DNA of 64,000 nt from an uncultured Acholeplasmatales bacterium. Its GTDB lineage: Bacteria; Bacillota_I; Bacilli_A; Acholeplasmatales; Anaeroplasmataceae. Below are positions 44,801-53,474 of this stretch, one piece after another (within the stretch, counting starts at the first letter, position 1; every line of letters begins with the position of its first letter). The translations under genes were made by a program, and so were the position numbers. The stretch is from NCBI GenBank assembly GCA_944324705.1, contig CALUXI010000004.1, positions 25,196 through 89,195 of the forward strand, read 5' to 3'. Below the pieces are notes generated by a model. That model did no database searches. It was not told the origin of the DNA and saw only the letters and a program-made list of their open reading frames with translations.

Positions 44801-46538
44801 AACGATCTTCTACTTCTTGTACATAACCATCATATAAGATTTCAACAGTACCACCATTTTCAGTGGTAATTGTTAAAGTTCCATCAAGACTAGTACCACG
44901 AATATTCTTATATAAATTGGCTTTAGCCTGACGATAAGCATTTTGTTCAGTCCCATTATTACCCATATTATTTGTTTTAGTAGCTGGGTATAATGCCTCT
45001 ACATCGTATGATTGAACTTGTAAATACCCTCCACCATATAATCCAGCAGCAACGCCACCTACATCAGCACTAATATGGTGATCATATTTACCATTTTGTT
45101 CAGCCTTCCATTCTAATTTAGTATTCTTGTCCGTAGTTAACCAATAATCAACTACACTAACTGGATCAGCTACAGGCAAAATAGAAACTTCTACTTTAAC
45201 AGTTGTAAAACCTTTAGCTGTATCATGAACTAAAACTTCAAAATAATCTTTTTCATCATTTAACATATAATAGTCTGCGCTTGGGCTATATACTATTTCG
45301 TTGTTTTCATTGATATAATAATCACCATGAATTGGATCAGAATAAGGATATACTTTAAAATTAGTACTGTCTGGGCTAGTTATTTTAAAGTAATTAGTTG
45401 TATCCTCGCTAACAGTAATTAATTCACCATTATTTACTTCAGCACTAATTGCATTTTCTTCACCAACAATTACTAATACTTCTCTTTCATAACCACCAAC
45501 AATGTCCTTAACTGTGATATTAGCTATACCATTACTAACAGCTGTAATTTCACCAGTACGAGAAACCGTTGCAACACTTGTATTATCAGATTCATATTGA
45601 TATTCAAAATCAACTACAGATTCAGGTACTGTTGAACATTCGATTTGTGTCTTCTCACCAACTGTTAATTTTTCTACATTATTAGCAACCATGAAAGCAG
45701 TATGATCTAATGTAATAACACGATATACATGGATATTATCAAAAAATACTTCTCCAACATTATTAGCAAAATATAATTCTAGTCTTAAATTTGCTCCATC
45801 AGCTACTCTAAATACTGGAGATTCATACGTACCCATACCCCAAGTTCCACTTAATCTTTCAGTTTGAGTAGAACCAAATTCACTATTTAAATTCAAACGA
45901 ATAAAACAGTTAGTATTAGAAACATTATTACCTTGAATATCAGCAGTTACGTAATATTGACCACCAGCCATATTAGTTAAATCATGATATAAGTTTGCAT
46001 AATATTGAGTTGGGTGATAATAATGAATCATATTATTTCCAGATTCATCTGTATATAGTTCAACTACTTGATCACTACCTACTGCAGCACCACCAGTATA
46101 TAAAGTCCAGCCACTAATATTTTGATTAGTTGTAGTCCATCTAGCTCCCTCTTCTATCTGATCAAAACCAGGATCAGGATTTAAATCTTCTAATTTAACA
46201 TGAACATTAATTTCTGATTTAAAATCATCAGACTCAACTGTTACTTTAGAATCACCAGCTTTTAAAGCAATTAACTTATTTAATGATGGATTTACATAAA
46301 CTGCTTCTGGATCTTCTATTGTATAAGTAAATTCTGTATCATCTGGAACGTATGGCATAAATTGATTGGCAAATTCAATTTCTTCACCAACAGATAATTC
46401 AAAAGTTTGTCCGGCAGTTTGCAAAGCCTCATCTTTGTCTTTAGCCCTAGCAGAGCCGCTAGCAAAAGCGGCTATACTACTAGCTAAAATGAATATAAGG
46501 ACTAGAAGACAAGAGATAGAAATTATTCTTTTCTTCAT
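41892..46538 (-). CDS. Membrane-anchored heparinase II/III-type polysaccharide lyase, multidomain
   Basis: The 1548-residue protein has a signal peptide (1-26), Ig-like domain, a galactose-binding-like CBM (about 118-272), a Big_2 domain (about 283-360), two cadherin/Ig-like modules (about 365-660), an alpha-toroid (about 665-1010) with HGNNHCLLVCGNLAVAALSV and GGFPEGPSYSIYAHRN, a beta-sandwich with SHKNLDSGTFEIYALGERF (His for catalysis), a discoidin-like domain (about 1380-1500), a membrane helix (WIIVGCVIGAVVLVGVGVTV) and a KKKKGDKSKC tail. The order toroid then beta-sandwich with the H-K-N-L-D-S-G-T-F motif is that of heparinase II/III-like lyases (PL12, 15, 17, 21, 33). It would cut uronate-containing polymers at the cell surface. 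Exact family and substrate are not settled. Confidence 0.85.
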   Translation of the reverse strand: MKKRIISISCLLVLIFILASSIAAFASGSARAKDKDEALQTAGQTFELSVGEEIEFANQFMPYVPDDTEFTYTIEDPEAVYVNPSLNKLIALKAGDSKVTVESDDFKSEINVHVKLEDLNPDPGFDQIEEGARWTTTNQNISGWTLYTGGAAVGSDQVVELYTDESGNNMIHYYHPTQYYANLYHDLTNMAGGQYYVTADIQGNNVSNTNCFIRLNLNSEFGSTQTERLSGTWGMGTYESPVFRVADGANLRLELYFANNVGEVFFDNIHVYRVITLDHTAFMVANNVEKLTVGEKTQIECSTVPESVVDFEYQYESDNTSVATVSRTGEITAVSNGIANITVKDIVGGYEREVLVIVGEENAISAEVNNGELITVSEDTTNYFKITSPDSTNFKVYPYSDPIHGDYYINENNEIVYSPSADYYMLNDEKDYFEVLVHDTAKGFTTVKVEVSILPVADPVSVVDYWLTTDKNTKLEWKAEQNGKYDHHISADVGGVAAGLYGGGYLQVQSYDVEALYPATKTNNMGNNGTEQNAYRQAKANLYKNIRGTSLDGTLTITTENGGTVEILYDGYVQEVEDRYNTSQNKLIYGVIYNYTPAEGFVGYDHFDIKLINGDTEITFNATIYVLPGVEDFNFDNLDYSGVYLLSNSEWLEEVREGYEQGDPYITEWINYYEAQYAVFTPTGVPAESRTAMEQLAILYQVTGDSKYKDMCWEQMEPIVADTSYGDGTLIRISWGKDSNGFLDAAMVTYSVAFAYNYIKDDLNAEQQRIVLKALYEEGFYYFENLDNVNVLLHGNNHCLLVCGNLAVAALSVMSYDGELDVKVPTGEAGALEDAKINVREMAAETVMTAYRFLQTGLVHYSPTGGFPEGPSYSIYAHRNMVNLLATMYNLYGTDEEGNINSFGLDEITGITEYINYPLYTSTPNYESFYYAESDYSNNQPALLWYTRIDEDNINAAVLPLLAHENEQYNIQNLLWYKPGLFDKVDLHNMESKDMLLENHEIATFRSEFGDEMALFTGLKGVDDNTNNFSHKNLDSGTFEIYALGERFIGNYSNETYNTIVPDGYWDYDYQRWTYYKKGAQGQNTLVINPDEEPVLTQDPYENAPITRFESNASSGISVIDLSRVYKAQALSVTRGLKIFNNRQYVMVQDEFNLRKESTLYWSAHTEARVDLLTDKLARLTLNNKSIYVLITSELGTFTKMSGNTPLPGTIGNFCNLNNDGVTKLVIELDNIINGTLNVVFIPSLQEVTEFTNYEVTPIADWTLDEDTYFSDITAESIDFDVNPNEAYGQGYLYEFNKYQYTYLVQLAKGTTSIPDFVVEYDESKYDLEINKSDLFNELSTVTLTDKETGESRTYSYKFVADVMTQANEYADYEVLNIANASGNDSASALIDGDSKTGIKANTRQEIIFELDDVRDLTDVLIRFNGGIRNTYYFDVYYSEDGQNYKCAYFAGQNSNNIGDEVYTLGHIKAKYIKIIFYGNNNDDSIDVAEVKFLNNGASGTINNNSDNNNNNLTWIIVGCVIGAVVLVGVGVTVFIVLKKKKGDKSKC

Positions 46539-46551
46539 AAATTCCTCCTAA

Positions 46552-49362
46552 TTATTGTTGTTTTTTCTTCTTTAATACGATAAATGTAACTACACCAGCA
46601 ACTACTGCTACACCGATTACACCACCAACAATACCCCAAATTAAACCAGCATTTGAGCCATTTTCAGGTTCTTCACTTGGAGTTTCAACAACATTAACTG
46701 TAACATTTAAAGTAGCTGTTATATCACCACATTTAACAGTAACTGTAGCTGTACCTTCAGCAACAGCTGTTACCTTACCATTTTTATCTACAGTAACAAT
46801 ACTATTATTAGAACTTGTATAAGTTACTTCATCAGTTGTATCAGTCGGATTTAATGTCACTTTAATACTATGAGTATCACCAACATTTAAAGTAACACTA
46901 ACTTTATCTAATGTAATACCTGTACATGGTTTATCTGTAGGTTCTTCTGGTTCTTCAGTTCCTGCAGTAACTATAACATTTAATGTTAAAGATATAGAAT
47001 CATTGCCTTCTACAGTGATTGTGATTGTTGTTGACCCAGCCTTTAATGGAACAATATATAATTTGCCATTAACAACTGAATCATTATCTACACTAACAAT
47101 TGTAGGATCAGCTGCAGAAATAATTAAATTTGAAGTATAATCACTAGGATTAATAATTAATTGAACATTAAATGTCTTATCATCTGTAGTTAATGTTACA
47201 TTCTCATTTTCTACATCAATTGATTCAATAGGTCTTTCAATCGCAACATTAACAATTACATAATAAGTCCCCTTTGTTGTAGTAACTTTAATTGTAGTTT
47301 CACCATCATTAACAGCTGTTATTAAACCAGTATTACTAATTGTAGCAACTTCTCCATTGCTTGATTCATAAGTTACTTCACCTAAATCAGCAATACTAGG
47401 AACAGGTAAAACATTAACTTGAGCATTAGCTCCTACACTTGTTAAAGTAATACTTTTTGCATCAGCTTCTGTATTTACTAATACAACATCATTAACGGTA
47501 GCTTCTACACCATCTAATGTAGCAGCTTCATCAGTTACTACTAAACTTGGATGAGAAATATAAGTTGTCATACCATTAGCTGTATTCCAAGATACTAATT
47601 CAATCTTTAAACCATCAAGTCTTGTAGTATCAAAATTAATTAATGGAGCTTCAATTTTTAACCATTCATCAGCTACAAATTTTGAAGCCTCAGTTCTAAT
47701 TTCTTTATGGAAAATTGAATTATAAGAATAGCCTAGATTACCTTCTTCATTTTCAACAAGCCTATAACCATCAATCTTTAAATCAACTCTTGAACTAGCT
47801 GAAATGCTGCCAGAAAGTTTTGCATATACAGTAAGTACATAATTCTTATTTGCTTCTAATTTAGAACCATCAATCCAAGCTAATACATTAGATGCAGCTC
47901 CACCTGAACCTTCAAAAGCAAAAGTAGGACCATAAAGACTATCATCAACGACACTTACCTTTGAATAAGAGTGACCAGAATATTGACCAGTTTGATAGTT
48001 AATATCCCCAGCTAAAGCAGTATCACCAGCACTAGCAAATTCTGTTCCTACTGCAGGAGCATTTATATATGTCCCTTCTACTACATTTACTTTAACTGTT
48101 AATGTAGCACTACCACCATCAGTAGCATTAACTGTTAATTCTGATTCACCAACTTGAGTAGCTGTAATAATACTACCTGTTACATTATAGTTATTTCCAC
48201 CAGTTTGATAAGCAAATTCTTTATTTGTTGCAGCTGGATTAGTTGCTTTGAATAAGTTGTCTAAATCATAAGATTCACCAACTACTAAATTAATTGTATT
48301 ATCAGCAAAACCTTGAAGTTCAATGGCTTCAACTAGAACCTCTTCATCACCAGCTTCTACTGTAACTGAAGTTGTTACGCTTTGAATCATTGGATCATTA
48401 AAATTAAATGTAACGTCAATAGTGCCTGGACCAACAGCTGTAAATTTACTGGTTTCAGCATCATATGTTAAAACATCTTCTTGGCTAAATGAAGGAGTCC
48501 AATCATCATTTATAGATAAATCATAATCTTGATTATTAGCTGTAACTATTGGACTTAATTCAAAATTATCATTAACTGTAACAATTGTATCTTCAGGCGC
48601 AGTAGCAACACCACCATTATAGTCACCAAAGCTCATATAATCTAAATCAAGAGTTTCTACTTCTACATCACTATCAACACCTAATTGAAGAGAAACATCA
48701 TAAATTTGACCAATAAAATTAGCGCCTGTTTTAATTTGAGCACTATATAAGTATTCACCATTTAAATAAACATAGTACATATCCGGGTTAGTAGGATTTG
48801 TATTATCTCCATTTTCATCAAATACTGTAGTTAATTCATACCATACATTTCTTTCTAAACCACTATCGTAAGATGATCCTGTTATAGTCTTTTCTCCAAG
48901 ACCATCGTGATAAATAAGTTTACCATCTCTTAAACCTAGTAAATTAAGTGTTAAACTACCAGAAGGAAGACCAATATTTGCTGCTGGGAAATATAGTCTT
49001 AAATTTGTATTATCAATTGAATTAGTTCTAAATTTAAGCTTAAATACAGCATCTGTATTTTCTTTATTATAAAAATTAGTTTGATTTGGTTGTTTTGAAC
49101 GGAAATCAACACCTAAAACTGCACTAGCATTTTCTGCTTGTGATATTCTTAAAATGCCATTCTCTTCATTAACAGAAGCAATCGAACCTTTATCTGCTGC
49201 TACTGTGGTATGAACATCATATGTAGCGGCATCATAAGTACCATCTGTATATATGAAATCTTGTTTATAAGAAAAATTTTCTTCTGCATTAACTTTAGTT
49301 AAACCTATTGTTCCTGCTACTGCAAGGCCACTTAAAGCTAAACCTAATAATAACTTTTTCAT
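46552..49362 (-). CDS. Membrane-anchored surface protein with lectin-like, CBM and Big_2 domains
   Basis: Signal peptide (LLLGLALSGLAVAGTIGLTKVNA), a concanavalin/LamG-like N-terminal domain (about 30-247), an Ig-like domain pair (about 260-430), a galactose-binding CBM-like module (about 435-615), three Big_2 Ig-like repeats (about 620-895; GLITAVNDGETTIKV and GKVTAVAEGTATVTV are typical) and a C-terminal membrane helix followed by KKKKQQ. No catalytic motif is seen. It is probably a carbohydrate-capturing or adhesive protein working with the lyase encoded 14 bp further on. Expression should depend on the promoter with a G9 tract about 60 bp upstream, so it may switch on and off. Confidence 0.8.
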   Translation of the reverse strand: MKKLLLGLALSGLAVAGTIGLTKVNAEENFSYKQDFIYTDGTYDAATYDVHTTVAADKGSIASVNEENGILRISQAENASAVLGVDFRSKQPNQTNFYNKENTDAVFKLKFRTNSIDNTNLRLYFPAANIGLPSGSLTLNLLGLRDGKLIYHDGLGEKTITGSSYDSGLERNVWYELTTVFDENGDNTNPTNPDMYYVYLNGEYLYSAQIKTGANFIGQIYDVSLQLGVDSDVEVETLDLDYMSFGDYNGGVATAPEDTIVTVNDNFELSPIVTANNQDYDLSINDDWTPSFSQEDVLTYDAETSKFTAVGPGTIDVTFNFNDPMIQSVTTSVTVEAGDEEVLVEAIELQGFADNTINLVVGESYDLDNLFKATNPAATNKEFAYQTGGNNYNVTGSIITATQVGESELTVNATDGGSATLTVKVNVVEGTYINAPAVGTEFASAGDTALAGDINYQTGQYSGHSYSKVSVVDDSLYGPTFAFEGSGGAASNVLAWIDGSKLEANKNYVLTVYAKLSGSISASSRVDLKIDGYRLVENEEGNLGYSYNSIFHKEIRTEASKFVADEWLKIEAPLINFDTTRLDGLKIELVSWNTANGMTTYISHPSLVVTDEAATLDGVEATVNDVVLVNTEADAKSITLTSVGANAQVNVLPVPSIADLGEVTYESSNGEVATISNTGLITAVNDGETTIKVTTTKGTYYVIVNVAIERPIESIDVENENVTLTTDDKTFNVQLIINPSDYTSNLIISAADPTIVSVDNDSVVNGKLYIVPLKAGSTTITITVEGNDSISLTLNVIVTAGTEEPEEPTDKPCTGITLDKVSVTLNVGDTHSIKVTLNPTDTTDEVTYTSSNNSIVTVDKNGKVTAVAEGTATVTVKCGDITATLNVTVNVVETPSEEPENGSNAGLIWGIVGGVIGVAVVAGVVTFIVLKKKKQQ

Positions 49363-49423
49363 TTTTAATATCCTTTCTTTTATTTTTAAGCAAATTTTAT
49401 AAACTCCATATTTTGTGCCTAAA

Positions 49424-49454
49424 ATTATACCCCCCCCCTGTATAATTTTGACAT
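49424..49454 (-). promoter_or_regulatory. Promoter with G9 tract in the spacer (predicted phase-variable)
   Basis: On the minus strand ATGTCA (49449-49454) and a perfect TATAAT (49424-49429) are 19 bp apart, and the nine bases directly before TATAAT are all G (49430-49438). Slippage to 8 or 7 G would give 18- or 17-bp spacing. AAAATTATA (49421-49429) and TATAATTTT (49441-49449) form a perfect inverted repeat around the tract. TATAAT is 62 bp before the start codon of the surface protein, whose RBS is AAAGGA. The tract is a striking exception in sequence of about 27 percent GC. Confidence 0.65.
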
Positions 49455-49464
49455 AATAAAATTT

Positions 49465-50370
49465 TTATTTTACAGAACCAACCATAACGCCTTTCTTAAA
49501 GTATTTTTGAATTAATGGGAATAAAATAAGCATAGGCACTATAGCTATAATAATTAAAGCATAGGCAGATACTAAACCTTCAAATGGGTTACCTGAACTC
49601 TCACCACTTGTCATAGCTAAAATCTTTTTAATGATTACTTGCAATGGGTATTTTTCATCTTTATTTAAGATTATTTCGGCCCAGAAATAACCATTCCAAC
49701 GATCTATTGCATAGAATAAACCAATAGTTGTTAAACCTGGAATTGATGAAGGTAAGTAAATGTTAAATAAAATTCTAAAATGACTAGCACCATCAATCTG
49801 TGCACATTCATCAATATCTTGAGGGATTGATTGGAAATACGTCTTCATTAAGATAACGTTATAACCTGATACAGCAAATGGAATTAATATACCAAACATG
49901 CTACCTATTAAACCAAAATTATCAATATTTACATAAGTTGCAATCATACCAGGTTTCAACCACATTGTTAATGCTATCATGATTGTAAAAATTTTAACAA
50001 CTTTTAGACCTCTTCTTGATAATACATAGGCACATGTAACTGTTATGAATAAACTAATTGCTGTACCTAAAACCGTATATAATATAGTATTACCATAAGC
50101 ACGCCATATATCTACATTTTTTAAATGCTCAAGTATATATTCAAAAGTGAATCCTTGAGGTATTATTATAAATTCACGATTATTTACTGCTTCTCTAAAC
50201 ATAGTTGGCTGACTTACTGCCGATAAGAATAGGTATAAAATCGGATATAACATTATTAATGATAGAATGATTAATAGACCATTATTAATATAATTAAAAA
50301 TGTTATCAGCAGTAAATTTCTTTTTTAATCTGCTCATTTTACGAGCATTAGCTTGTACTGTTGTTTCCAT
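49465..50370 (-). CDS. lplC: Sugar ABC transporter permease, LplC type
   Basis: The 301-residue inner membrane protein has six predicted helices and the EAA loop DECAQIDGASHFRILFNIYLP (motif ending at about residue 205) that docks on the ATPase. Its N-terminus and length fit the LplC/YtcP branch of CUT1 permeases. It pairs with LplB immediately upstream (7-bp gap) to form the channel for the oligosaccharides bound by the lipoprotein at 40333-41898. Confidence 0.92.
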   Translation of the reverse strand: METTVQANARKMSRLKKKFTADNIFNYINNGLLIILSLIMLYPILYLFLSAVSQPTMFREAVNNREFIIIPQGFTFEYILEHLKNVDIWRAYGNTILYTVLGTAISLFITVTCAYVLSRRGLKVVKIFTIMIALTMWLKPGMIATYVNIDNFGLIGSMFGILIPFAVSGYNVILMKTYFQSIPQDIDECAQIDGASHFRILFNIYLPSSIPGLTTIGLFYAIDRWNGYFWAEIILNKDEKYPLQVIIKKILAMTSGESSGNPFEGLVSAYALIIIAIVPMLILFPLIQKYFKKGVMVGSVK

Positions 50371-50377
50371 ATTTCAC

Positions 50378-51349
50378 CTACCATAATCTAGTGCTGCTTA
50401 CTTTTCTACTAATTGCATTAACAGCACTTACTAAAACAATAGCTACTACCGCATCAAATAAACCAATAGTTGCTGCTAAACCATAATCGGCTTGTCCATA
50501 CATAGGATTTAAAGAAACATTATATACATACGTACTAATAATTTCTGAAACCTCTTTATTTGCATTATTTTGTAATAATAAAACTTTTTCATAACCTAAT
50601 GACATTAATTTACCTACTTTTAAAATTAATGTAATAATAATTGTAGGAGCAATACCAGGTAATGTTACATGCCAAATTTGTTTGAACTTACCCGCTCCTT
50701 CAATACTTGCAGCTTCATATAACGAAGTATCAATAGCTGATAATGCAGCTAAGTAAATTAATGAATTATACCCCATAGTTTGCCATAATTCCATTAGAGC
50801 ATATATCCAACGGAAAGCAGCCGGGTTATTTAATAGATTTTCTCTTTCCATACCAAATGAAACTAAAATATTCGTTAACATACCGGTATCAGCCTTTAAG
50901 AATTCTATCAACATATTACAAACAACAACTGCTGATATAAAGAATGGTAAAAATGTTGTTGTTTGGGCTAAACCTTTGACTACTCTACTTTTTGATTCAT
51001 AAATACTAATCGCTAGTATAATTGAACAAGGGAAACCTATTACTAATACTAATAAGTTAAGCAATAAAGTATTTGCTAATAATGATAAGAAATTATCAGC
51101 TGTGAAAAAGGTTATATAATTTTGAAATCCTACAAATTCACTTCCAAATATACCTTTAGAATTATTATATTCTTCAAAAGACATAATTAAATTCATTAAA
51201 AATGGTAAGAAAACAAATAGGACTAACCATATGAATGCCGGTAAAAATAATAGATAAATTTGCCACGTATCTCTAAAATATTTTTTCCATTTTCCAGGTC
51301 TTTTTAATGTTTTTTCTTGTGTAATATTTAAAGTCACTGTCTCTTGCAT
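50378..51349 (-). CDS. lplB: Sugar ABC transporter permease, LplB type
   Basis: Six membrane helices and the EAA loop EAASIEGAGKFKQIWHVTLP (about 212-231) identify a CUT1 permease of the LplB branch. The ATG at 51349 is used because GGGGG of the RBS lies 7 nt upstream; the preceding TTG in frame is less well placed. The N-terminal 30 residues are charged and cytosolic. It follows the GH88 gene by about 12 bp. Confidence 0.92.
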   Translation of the reverse strand: MQETVTLNITQEKTLKRPGKWKKYFRDTWQIYLLFLPAFIWLVLFVFLPFLMNLIMSFEEYNNSKGIFGSEFVGFQNYITFFTADNFLSLLANTLLLNLLVLVIGFPCSIILAISIYESKSRVVKGLAQTTTFLPFFISAVVVCNMLIEFLKADTGMLTNILVSFGMERENLLNNPAAFRWIYALMELWQTMGYNSLIYLAALSAIDTSLYEAASIEGAGKFKQIWHVTLPGIAPTIIITLILKVGKLMSLGYEKVLLLQNNANKEVSEIISTYVYNVSLNPMYGQADYGLAATIGLFDAVVAIVLVSAVNAISRKVSSTRLW

Positions 51350-51361
51350 CAACTAACCCCC

Positions 51362-52588
51362 TTACCAATAAGAATCCCAATCTTTATATAGTCTTGTTAA
51401 CAATTCAACAAAGAAATAATCACCAAAAATTAAATATTCATCTATTCCTAAGCCACCTTTAAAGAAATAAACACCACTTTTTAAAATTCCTTCTTTATTG
51501 GTACCTAAATAATTATCAACTAATGACTTAGCAATATGTAAACAAGCATTTTCATATATCACACGTGATGGATCACTTAAAGGAATATATTTTAACATTT
51601 CTGACATACCAATTGCGGCTACTGCAGCTGCACTAGTATCTCGTTTTGTCTTCTCATCTGTGAAAATTAAATCCCAATTACATATAAAATCCTTTGGTAA
51701 TCGATTTAAGAAATAGTTTGCTAATTTCTTAGCCAATTCAATCAATTCATAATCCTTAGTATATTTATAAGAAATTGGAAAACCCATAATTCCCCAGGCT
51801 TGTCCACGGGCCCAACAAGAGTTATCAGCATAACCTTGATGTGTAGAACCAAAACGAGGTTTACCTGTGATGGTGTCCATAAAGAAAGTGTGGAAAGTTG
51901 AAGCATCCTCTCTTACAATATATTTCATTGCTTGATGAACATGATTATATGCTTTTTCATAATATTTCTTTTCCGGAACAAACTTGTCAACAAAATATAA
52001 TAATGGAATATTAAGATTACAGTCAATTATCATACGTCCTCTTTGATTTTCATCACTCATATCGCCCCAAGCTTGAAAAATCTTAGCCGTATCAATATAA
52101 CGTTTATCTAAAAGTTCAGCTGCCATTATTGATGTTTCCAAAGCTCTTTTAGAACCAGTAAGTTTGTAATCAGCAACTGTAGTTAAAGAATATAAAAAAC
52201 CAATGTCATGATGATTAAGACCTGCTTCAGTTTCATCTTTATGATAATAATTTTCAATTCTTTGTCTAAATGATTCAGAATGTTTTTGGGCTTCTATCTT
52301 ATATTTTTCATCATTTGTGTACTCATAAACTAACCATAAAATACCTGTCCAAAAAGATGTTGTCCACACTGAATCATAATTACTATCATTCCAAACTAAA
52401 TTCCCAACAGCCCCATAAACATAATTTTGACTCGCAGCAGTAGGAAATACATCATCATGAAATTTAATCAACATATGATCTACTATTTCTACTACCTTAT
52501 CTAACGTTTTCTTAACATCTTCTTTTGTAAAATTAGGACGTTTGAAGTAATCTTCTCTCGTAACTTTTTCTAAAATTACAGAGCTCAT
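51362..52588 (-). CDS. ugl: Unsaturated glucuronyl hydrolase, GH88
   Basis: It removes the 4,5-unsaturated uronic acid left at the non-reducing end of lyase products by hydrating its double bond. The alpha6/alpha6-barrel has the catalytic acids Asp128 (NHHDIGF) and Asp189 (MIIDCNLNIPLL); their spacing of 61 equals that of the Bacillus enzyme (D88, D149). TTSFWTGILWLVYEY and RGQAWGIMGF are further family blocks. 408 residues, no signal peptide, so cytoplasmic. It acts after PL8 on imported fragments. The 12-bp gap to the preceding gene shows they are cotranscribed. Confidence 0.95.
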   Translation of the reverse strand: MSSVILEKVTREDYFKRPNFTKEDVKKTLDKVVEIVDHMLIKFHDDVFPTAASQNYVYGAVGNLVWNDSNYDSVWTTSFWTGILWLVYEYTNDEKYKIEAQKHSESFRQRIENYYHKDETEAGLNHHDIGFLYSLTTVADYKLTGSKRALETSIMAAELLDKRYIDTAKIFQAWGDMSDENQRGRMIIDCNLNIPLLYFVDKFVPEKKYYEKAYNHVHQAMKYIVREDASTFHTFFMDTITGKPRFGSTHQGYADNSCWARGQAWGIMGFPISYKYTKDYELIELAKKLANYFLNRLPKDFICNWDLIFTDEKTKRDTSAAAVAAIGMSEMLKYIPLSDPSRVIYENACLHIAKSLVDNYLGTNKEGILKSGVYFFKGGLGIDEYLIFGDYFFVELLTRLYKDWDSYW

Positions 52589-52600
52589 ATTTTCCTCCTT

Positions 52601-53389
52601 TTAATCTAATTCTTTTCCCCAAGCTTCAAATTGTGTTAAAGCTGGGAATTCACTTACACCTTTTGCTTTAATCAAATTCTTTAATGTTATAGTCTTAACT
52701 TTCTTAGCTTCAAATTTAATACTTTGACGGCTCGCCAATTTTTTCAGATTAGCTTCTAAACTACTTCCATCAGAAAACTCTAATGTTATTTTTTCCCAAT
52801 AATTATCATGTGGAAAATCTGCCCTTAAAGTTAAAACTACTTCATCAATCATAACCTCCCTTCCAAAATCAATTGTAAATTCTGCTTTAGGATCCCGATT
52901 AATCCCCCAACTTTGATAAGGAAAACTACCATGTGAATCATTGAAATAATAACCATCAATCGCATTCCTACTTGCAAATACACATTCCCCTCTGGTTTCA
53001 ATATTTGCATACGAATGAGGATAAAAGGTATCATTTTCATGCTCATCATAAGGATTAAAGGCTAAATTTCTTCTAGCTTTAACTTCTTCTAAACTTGCTT
53101 CTTTAACTCTTATGATGTGACAGTCACCATAAAATGATTTAGGTGAGTAATTTGTCCTTTTATTTTTTAAAGGAATATGATAAATAAAGAAATTACCAGG
53201 ACAATAAACTATAGATTCTGCCATTGTATCTTCAAGTTGTATTTTATAAAATCCACCTTTTTTATCAGAATCAATAATCATCCAATCCCCATCTTGGTAA
53301 CAAAAGTTAAAAACCACTTCAACTTCATCAGCAGCTTGACTAATAAACATTTCATTACCATCTTTATTAATCACTTTTACTTTAAGCAT
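52601..53389 (-). CDS. GH88-associated protein with discoidin-like C-terminal half
   Basis: A protein of 262 residues without signal peptide. Residues 110-200 (NLAFNPYDEHEN, FYPHSYANIETRGE, ARNAIDGYYFNDSHGSFPYQSWGINR, given here as short blocks) match a conserved family that I recall only as a frequent neighbour of unsaturated glucuronyl hydrolases. The second half (about 150-260: DFGREVMIDEVVLTLRADFP ending in ALTQFEAWG) has the pattern of an F5/8-type carbohydrate-binding jelly roll. No catalytic residue is apparent. It begins the GH88-LplB-LplC transcript after the double cre site, with AAAGGAG before the ATG. A role in binding or presenting unsaturated disaccharides is inference. Confidence 0.65.
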   Translation of the reverse strand: MLKVKVINKDGNEMFISQAADEVEVVFNFCYQDGDWMIIDSDKKGGFYKIQLEDTMAESIVYCPGNFFIYHIPLKNKRTNYSPKSFYGDCHIIRVKEASLEEVKARRNLAFNPYDEHENDTFYPHSYANIETRGECVFASRNAIDGYYFNDSHGSFPYQSWGINRDPKAEFTIDFGREVMIDEVVLTLRADFPHDNYWEKITLEFSDGSSLEANLKKLASRQSIKFEAKKVKTITLKNLIKAKGVSEFPALTQFEAWGKELD

Positions 53390-53404
53390 TCTATTCTCCT
53401 TTCT

Positions 53405-53418
53405 ATTAACGCTTACAC
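53405..53418. promoter_or_regulatory. cre-like site 2 in the GH88 leader
   Basis: Read on the minus strand, TGTAAGCGTTAATA matches the cre consensus TGWAARCGYTWNCW at 13 of 14 positions. It lies downstream of the predicted promoter and about 15 bp before the first start codon, 22 bp from site 1, so bound CcpA would act as a roadblock. Confidence 0.65.
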
Positions 53419-53426
53419 ATTTTTTA

Positions 53427-53440
53427 GAAAACGCTTACTT
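53427..53440. promoter_or_regulatory. cre-like site 1 in the GH88 leader
   Basis: On the minus strand AGTAAGCGTTTTCT matches TGWAARCGYTWNCW at 13 of 14 positions. With the site at 53405-53418 it forms a tandem with the same TAAGCGTT core on the same face (22 bp, two helical turns). Confidence 0.7.
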
Positions 53441-53474
53441 TTTTAAAAATAGTAAGTTTTGGTGTTTCACTTTT

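Noticed and set aside
41892..46538. Naming the surface lyase heparinase with a fixed PL family
   Set aside because: The toroid and beta-sandwich motifs are shared by PL12, 15, 17, 21 and 33; the eye cannot separate them.
49430..49438. G9 tract as a simple sequencing error
   Set aside because: Its length may be off by one or two, but a long G run in this AT-rich context, set precisely before TATAAT, is unlikely to be created by error.
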